In this document: in pieces, positions 59,651 to 64,000 of the stretch
How positions within the stretch are numbered: position 1 is the stretch's first letter
Layout of the letters: every line of letters starts with the position of its first letter
NCBI GenBank assembly: GCA_049840835.1
Contig: JASGJG010000011.1
Coordinates: 1-64,000, forward strand
DNA: 64,000 bases
Source of the DNA: JANLTX01 sp049840835
GTDB lineage: Bacteria > Armatimonadota > Armatimonadia > Armatimonadales > Armatimonadaceae
Direction: 5' to 3'
Made by a program: the position numbers and the translations under genes
The notes under the pieces: generated by a model
The model's input: only the letters and a program-made list of their open reading frames with translations
Told to the model about the DNA's origin: nothing
Databases searched by the model: none

Positions 59651-60676
59651 ATGAATCGAATCCTTTCCGGTCTAACCCAGGCTTTGCTCTTTGCGCTATT
59701 TGTGGGTTCCTTTTTTTCCAATACGGGCCAGGCCTCGACCGGGCATCAAGACCTGCCGCGTATCGACCAGAGCCAGTACATCGGCTCCAAACGGTGCGCG
59801 GAGTGCCACCAGAGCTACTTTTCCACCTGGAAGGACTCTGCGCACAACAAGATGATCCGCCCCGCGATTCTAGATGGCCCAGATAAAACTGTCCTCGCGG
59901 ACTTCAGCAAGCCCGACCCGAATCGCCCGTTTGAGTTCAAAGACGTGAAGTGGGTCATCGGGCATCGCTGGAAGCAGCGCTTTATCGGGTTGGTCAATGG
60001 GGAAGAGGTCGTTTTTCCGGCGCAGTGGAGCATTCAGGAGAAGAAGTGGCAACCCTATACCGGTAAGGCGGACTGGTGGTATCCCCAGCACCTGGATTGG
60101 AAAACACGGTCGAACTTCAAGCTCTGCGCGGGCTGCCATAGCACCGGCGTAGACATTGGTAAGGGCACCTGGATCGAGCAGAACATCACCTGCGAAAGCT
60201 GCCATGGCCCCGGCAAAGAACACTCCGCCAAACCGACTATCGCGAATATCGTCAACCCGGCGCGCTTGAGTACCGAGCGCTCTATGGAAGTGTGTCTTGC
60301 CTGCCATCAGGCGGGTAGACCGGCAGGGGATGAGTATGCCTGGGCGGTCGGCTATCAGCCCGGCAAGAAGCTAGCGGACTACTGGCACGGTTTCGAGCCA
60401 CAGCCCGGCAAGCAAACCGCCGAGTTCTGGGACAATGGGACTGCTCACAAGAACCGCGTGCAGGGCAATACGTTCACGCACAGTGTCATGCACGCTAATG
60501 GCATCCAGTGCTCCACCTGCCATGACTCCCACGGTTCACGGAACCTCTCCATGACGGTAAAATCGGCGGCCACTAACGCGCTCTGCCTTACCTGTCATGG
60601 CCCCGGCAAGGCGGCAGGCCCGAACTATGCCACCGTTACCGAGCATACCCATCACATACCAACGAGTACAGGGTAG
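59651..60676 (+). CDS. Multiheme cytochrome c, N-terminal part of a frameshifted gene
   Basis: The 341 residues start with a signal peptide (ALLFALFVGSFFSNTGQA region) and contain six heme-binding CxxCH sites: CAECH, CAGCH, CESCH, CLACH, CSTCH and CLTCH. The arrangement (SKRCAECHQSYFSTW, CESCHGPG) matches the cytochrome c554/DmsE type. The frame stops at a TAG shortly before the last hemes. Deleting one G from ACAGGGTAGCC at 60666-60676 joins it to the next frame with two more heme sites. It would transfer electrons in the periplasm. AGGAA precedes the start. Confidence 0.85.
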   Translation: MNRILSGLTQALLFALFVGSFFSNTGQASTGHQDLPRIDQSQYIGSKRCAECHQSYFSTWKDSAHNKMIRPAILDGPDKTVLADFSKPDPNRPFEFKDVKWVIGHRWKQRFIGLVNGEEVVFPAQWSIQEKKWQPYTGKADWWYPQHLDWKTRSNFKLCAGCHSTGVDIGKGTWIEQNITCESCHGPGKEHSAKPTIANIVNPARLSTERSMEVCLACHQAGRPAGDEYAWAVGYQPGKKLADYWHGFEPQPGKQTAEFWDNGTAHKNRVQGNTFTHSVMHANGIQCSTCHDSHGSRNLSMTVKSAATNALCLTCHGPGKAAGPNYATVTEHTHHIPTSTG

Positions 60677-60893
60677 CCAGTGTATTGCCTGCCACATGCC
60701 CAAAACTGGGGAAAACTCGGTGGGTGCGGAGGCACGAGACCATACCTTCAACTTTGTCTCCCCTGCTGTTTCGCTGGGGAAACCGGATGCCAAGGGACAG
60801 ACCAACCCGAATAGTTGCAACCTGTGCCATACCGATAAGTCGCCTGACTGGGCACTCACTCAAGTAAAGCAGTGGTATCCGAAGCTGAAATAG
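60597..60893 (+). CDS. Multiheme cytochrome c, C-terminal part of the frameshifted gene
   Basis: This frame supplies the last two heme sites, CIACH and CNLCH, and ends in DWALTQVKQWYPKLK, the typical end of this family. True homology starts at GSQCIACHMPK. With the N-terminal frame the complete protein would have eight hemes and about 414 residues. Confidence 0.78.
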   Translation: MAPARRQARTMPPLPSIPITYQRVQGSQCIACHMPKTGENSVGAEARDHTFNFVSPAVSLGKPDAKGQTNPNSCNLCHTDKSPDWALTQVKQWYPKLK

Positions 60894-60894
60894 A

Positions 60895-60900
60895 TAAACT
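60895..60900 (+). promoter_or_regulatory. Possible -10 box of a leaderless transcript
   Basis: TAAACT overlaps the end of the cytochrome gene and is 6 nt before ATG 60907; the match to TATAAT is four of six. Confidence 0.3.
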
Positions 60901-60906
60901 GAGCGC

Positions 60907-61995
60907 ATGTTTATTCCAGGGCTACAGCTGTGCGAAATGTTCTATACGGAGGCAGTCCGCCCCATACTCGACGCTGAGTTTCCTGGATTATCCTATAGCG
61001 CCGCCTTGATAGGGGCAGGATCGGAAGTGCTGGGCTACGACACCCCGATGTCCATGGACCACGATTGGGGACCGCGTCTTCTCCTCTTCCTTGCCCCGCA
61101 GAACTATGCCACGCTGGCTCAACCGCTTACGGATACGCTCAGCCATAAGCTACCGCCCACTTTTCACGGCCATGCTGTCGGAACAGTCGCCAATGATAAC
61201 GGCACGCTACGCTTCGAGGCGGGCGCAGGTCCTCTACAGCACCGCGTTGTGCCCCTCACCATCTCGGCTTTCTTTCAGGGCTATCTGAACTTCGATATAG
61301 ATACACCTATAAGCCCTGCGGACTGGTTCACGTTTCCTAGCCAGAAACTGCGTACCCTCACCAGAGGAGCCATCTATCATGATGGCCTTGGTTTGAAAGA
61401 GATACTGGCGCGCTTCGCTTACTACCCTCACGATGTCTGGCTCTACCGATTGGCTTCCGGCTGGCACCGTATCGGGCAGGAGGAACATCTTATGGGCAGA
61501 GCAGGCTATGTGGGAGACGAACTAGGGTCGGCAGTAATCGCCTCACGCTTAGTGCGTGACCTGATGAACCTTTGCTTTCTTATGGAGAGGCAATACACCC
61601 CCTACCCCAAGTGGTTCGGAACGGCGTTTAACGAGCTATCATGTGCCCCTGACTTGACGCCACATTTACTGGGAGCACAGCAGAGCGCCACCTGGCAGGA
61701 GCGCGAGAAACATCTGGTGGCTGCCTATGAATATGTTGCTGTTATGCACAACGCGCTCAGTATCACGGAGCCTCTGCCAACAAAAGTGGGCCTGTTCTTC
61801 GACCGCCCTTTTCAGGTCATCCACCAGATAGGCGGATTTGCCGAAGCCCTATGCCAGCGCATCACAGACCCGGAGGTACAGCGAATCGCTTCTCATAAGC
61901 TGATAGGGAATATCGATCAGTGGAGCGATAGCACAGATATCTTAGAAGACACTACGTGGAGGGACAAACTGCTCGCCTTCTACCAACAACCATAA
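60907..61995 (+). CDS. DUF4037 nucleotidyltransferase-like protein
   Basis: The 362-residue protein has the DUF4037 layout: an N-terminal nucleotidyltransferase-like domain (SYSAALIGAGSEVLGYDTPM, SMDHDWGPR with the acidic pair) and a helical C-terminal domain. The motif G-S-E-x-x-G-x-D fits an inactive or divergent nucleotidyltransferase. It converges with the serine hydrolase gene. Confidence 0.82.
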   Translation: MFIPGLQLCEMFYTEAVRPILDAEFPGLSYSAALIGAGSEVLGYDTPMSMDHDWGPRLLLFLAPQNYATLAQPLTDTLSHKLPPTFHGHAVGTVANDNGTLRFEAGAGPLQHRVVPLTISAFFQGYLNFDIDTPISPADWFTFPSQKLRTLTRGAIYHDGLGLKEILARFAYYPHDVWLYRLASGWHRIGQEEHLMGRAGYVGDELGSAVIASRLVRDLMNLCFLMERQYTPYPKWFGTAFNELSCAPDLTPHLLGAQQSATWQEREKHLVAAYEYVAVMHNALSITEPLPTKVGLFFDRPFQVIHQIGGFAEALCQRITDPEVQRIASHKLIGNIDQWSDSTDILEDTTWRDKLLAFYQQP

Positions 61996-62004
61996 TTAGA
62001 ACAC

Positions 62005-63108
62005 CTACTCTTTGGTCCAGGGGAGAGGGCCATATTCCCAGCTCCATGGCGCTCTGGTAGGCCCCAGCAGGTGCTTTACAAGCGAGGGGTAGAGCTGCTC
62101 GGAACGCACATCGTTGCTCAGGAGTACCACGGCGCGTTGACCGCGTGGCAGGAAGACCATAGTGTTGCCCGTGCTATCGTTGTGGCCGCCTTTGTAGAAC
62201 CCGGCTCCCTGTGGACCTTCAAAAACCACCACACCGAGCCCGGCAGAGAGTTTGGGATGCTGTTCTTGCGAAGGCAGTTCGGGCAGGAATGTGGGGAATT
62301 GAGAGGCGGTGCGGATAGGCAGACCAGGGCGTGTCATTTCCTGTAGCCCTTTCTTTTCCAGCCCTTTCCCGGTGACCAATGCGGCGGCAAATCGGGCCAT
62401 GTCTTCTATGGTGGTATCCATAGAGCCCGCCGCACGCACTCGCGAGCGCTGGTCATGCGGCTCTACCTCGCCCTTTTCCGTCCAGCCATCTGCCAGATTC
62501 GCGGCGAATTCCGGGCGCCAGACCAGACTGGTATTGGCCATTTTTAGCGGACCGAAAACGCGGGCTTGCAGTTCCTTGCCCAGATTCAAGCCCAGCCCAC
62601 GCTCGATAACAAACTGAAGCAACATGATGCCCGCGCCAGAGTAGGCATAGCGTGTACCCGGCTCAAAGTGGATTTTTAGCTTGCCATCTGGCTCCAGAAA
62701 GTGAAAGTTGGCAAACCCCGTAGAATGGGTCAGCATGATACGGGGCGTAATCTTGCGCCAGCGCTCATCACCTGCCAGGTGTTCCCAGGGAGCGTATGCC
62801 TCTTCGTTAGCGTATTCCGGCAGCGGGCGGGGTAGGTAGTCCGCAATGGAGCTATCTAGAGAAAGCCGCTTTTCCTGTACCAGCTGCATCACTAGATAGG
62901 CGAAGACAGTCTTGGTAAGTGAGGCCCCATACATAATCGTGCTGGGGGTAAGGGGATCACGCCGGATATTGCGAATCCCCCATGTTTTGACCAGGCGCAC
63001 CTTGCCATGGTCGATGAACGCCAGTGCCAATCCCTGGCTGCCAGAGCGAGCCATGTCCTCATGAACCAGTGTTTCGAGGGCTTTCTCCTCGGCTCGCTCC
63101 AGCAGCAT
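62005..63108 (-). CDS. Beta-lactamase family serine hydrolase
   Basis: The 367-residue protein belongs to the class C/penicillin-binding-like group. The active site Ser63-x-x-Lys66 is in ASLTK, the Tyr motif is in RYAYSGAG, and the third motif is KGGHNDS instead of KTG. No signal peptide is evident, so it may be cytoplasmic. The substrate is unknown; esterase or peptidase activity is as likely as beta-lactamase. Confidence 0.88.
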   Translation of the reverse strand: MLLERAEEKALETLVHEDMARSGSQGLALAFIDHGKVRLVKTWGIRNIRRDPLTPSTIMYGASLTKTVFAYLVMQLVQEKRLSLDSSIADYLPRPLPEYANEEAYAPWEHLAGDERWRKITPRIMLTHSTGFANFHFLEPDGKLKIHFEPGTRYAYSGAGIMLLQFVIERGLGLNLGKELQARVFGPLKMANTSLVWRPEFAANLADGWTEKGEVEPHDQRSRVRAAGSMDTTIEDMARFAAALVTGKGLEKKGLQEMTRPGLPIRTASQFPTFLPELPSQEQHPKLSAGLGVVVFEGPQGAGFYKGGHNDSTGNTMVFLPRGQRAVVLLSNDVRSEQLYPSLVKHLLGPTRAPWSWEYGPLPWTKE

Positions 63109-63111
63109 AGC

Positions 63112-64000
63112 TTAGATGACTTCTAGCTCATCTTTACCAGGCAGGGCAGGAAATGGTGCATGGGGTTCCTGCTGGTACCAGAACGCTACCGAAGCGATGT
63201 CATCCTGGAGTGGCAGGTAGCGGCCCTTGGAGCGCCAGCCGAGCGCCTGCATAGTCACCTTCAGGTCTTCCTCAAAGCGAACCGGGTCTGTGATGTGCCA
63301 GCGGTACATACCGAAGCGCTGCTGGCTCTGGTAGGTGCCATCCGGGCGAATCACCTGATGTAGACCGGCGTAGGGCGTGCAGAACTCGCGGTACTGCCCA
63401 CCGACATCAAAGTTGTAGGAGCCACAGAAGTAGTCTTCGGTGCCGGTACCACAGATGGTGGGCCAGTCGGCATCGCCATCCATGAAGAACTTGATCTCGC
63501 CCTCACCCCACCAGCCAGTGTTGTTTACGCCCCAAGCCATGTAGGTGCCCACAAAATGCCCATGGCCTTTGATGCCATCCACAATAGTATAGACATCTTT
63601 GTAGGGCAGCGGGTTAGTGCGGCGGAACTGGGCGTGCAGGTAAGCAGCGTCTTCCGGTACCTCTGTGAGGGCGTAGTTTACCTGGTAGTAGAGCACCATC
63701 TCATCGTCGGCGATGTTCTCCAGGGTAATACGGCATTTCTTTCGAAAGGGCATCTCCCAGTAGCAGTTGAAGGCGCTACCAGGGTTCACGCATACTGGCA
63801 GAGAAACTAGCGGCGCGTACTTGCCCCAGCCCATGCCGAAGAAATCCCCTACCGGGCACTCGATAGAGGGGGTCTCTTCATCGTCCCAAAAGAACCGCAG
63901 AATCGAGTAGCGCCAGGTGCCGGTGGGAGTCATCCAGATTTGCTGGATAGCGCCGGGGCCGTCTATCTCGGCCAGGGTGAAGGTCTGCCCGGAGGCAATC
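63112..64000 (-). CDS. DUF2961 protein, partial
   Basis: The open frame continues to the window edge without a start. The visible N-terminal section ASGQTFTLAEIDGPGAIQQ leads directly into MTPTGTWRYSILRFFWDDEE and ECPVGDFFGMGWGKY, the DUF2961 core. ATG 63933 is therefore internal and the start lies outside. The C-terminal part contains GTGTEDYFCGSYNF, typical of the family. These proteins are linked to fructan or other glycan degradation in gut and soil bacteria, with glycosidase activity shown for some. Confidence 0.88.
   Translation of the reverse strand, partial: IASGQTFTLAEIDGPGAIQQIWMTPTGTWRYSILRFFWDDEETPSIECPVGDFFGMGWGKYAPLVSLPVCVNPGSAFNCYWEMPFRKKCRITLENIADDEMVLYYQVNYALTEVPEDAAYLHAQFRRTNPLPYKDVYTIVDGIKGHGHFVGTYMAWGVNNTGWWGEGEIKFFMDGDADWPTICGTGTEDYFCGSYNFDVGGQYREFCTPYAGLHQVIRPDGTYQSQQRFGMYRWHITDPVRFEEDLKVTMQALGWRSKGRYLPLQDDIASVAFWYQQEPHAPFPALPGKDELEVI

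Noticed and set aside
3590..60680. Programmed frameshifting as the general explanation for all split genes
   Set aside because: The pilin-like case needs the opposite shift, and neither the thiolase nor the permease site is a known slippery sequence. Sequence error or mutation is simpler; only the cytochrome site has a recoding-like geometry.

Overview
The window reads as chromosomal DNA of a GC-rich, Gram-negative-type bacterium. It combines Planctomycete-like DUF1501 and DUF1549/DUF1553 secreted proteins, a type IV pilin-like secreted protein of the H-x9-DG group, many PQQ-propeller (BamB-like) proteins, a fused 2-oxoacid dehydrogenase E1, and proteins ending in an outer-membrane-type C-terminal Phe. 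Armatimonadota is the best guess. That is inference from gene content; there is no rRNA in the window. No rRNA, confident tRNA, CRISPR array, phage module or transposase gene was found. Layout. 1-12.4 kb: a TPR membrane protein (partial), a fused branched-chain E1, a frameshifted thiolase, a DUF1501 plus cytochrome/DUF1549/DUF1553 pair, a MerR regulator with an aldo/keto reductase, and an SDR. 12.4-21 kb: YchF, an APH-type kinase-like protein, an SGNH hydrolase, a GNAT protein, an LLM flavin oxidoreductase, an M14 peptidase and ChaB. 21-34 kb: a sodium:solute symporter with its small partner, surrounded by six PQQ/beta-propeller proteins, and a split pilin-like gene. 34-38 kb: an ABC exporter of the LolD/MacB-FtsX type whose permease gene is frameshifted and also carries an in-frame copy of a dispersed palindromic repeat. 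38-43 kb: an outer-membrane-like coiled-coil protein, then rpmI-rplT-pheS-pheT. 43-46 kb: small hypothetical proteins and an ankyrin protein. 46-52.7 kb: a probable operon DUF1080, DUF1152-like, ECF sigma, single-chain RNA polymerase-like protein, M42 peptidase, PanC-C-like. 52.8-58 kb: infC, an MFS transporter, a lipoprotein and a BlaI/M56 sensor pair. 58.3-64 kb: a chromate-type ChrB pair followed by an octaheme cytochrome c (frameshifted), DUF4037, a serine hydrolase and DUF2961 (partial). The most striking object is the 917-residue protein at 47587-50340. In one chain and in the right order it carries the catalytic blocks of RNA polymerase beta (rifampicin-region, EGPN, the two active-site lysines, GVPSRMN) and of beta-prime (SGRSV, the DFDGD metal triad, RSGAS, SGARG). 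It lacks the beta lobes, flap, beta-prime clamp, Zn ribbon, jaw and a recognisable trigger loop. Its start codon overlaps the stop of an ECF sigma factor gene. I know of single-chain relatives such as phage SPbeta YonO and yeast killer-plasmid polymerases, but not of a chromosomal bacterial one coupled to its own sigma gene. Other notable points are: a -10 box placed 5-7 nt before the start codon in many genes (probable leaderless mRNAs); an ATC start codon for infC; a PheT without its tRNA-binding OB domain; a 220-240 bp nested palindrome that in one copy is translated as about 73 residues inside a membrane protein; and four genes broken by single frame changes, three of which are explained by one surplus G.
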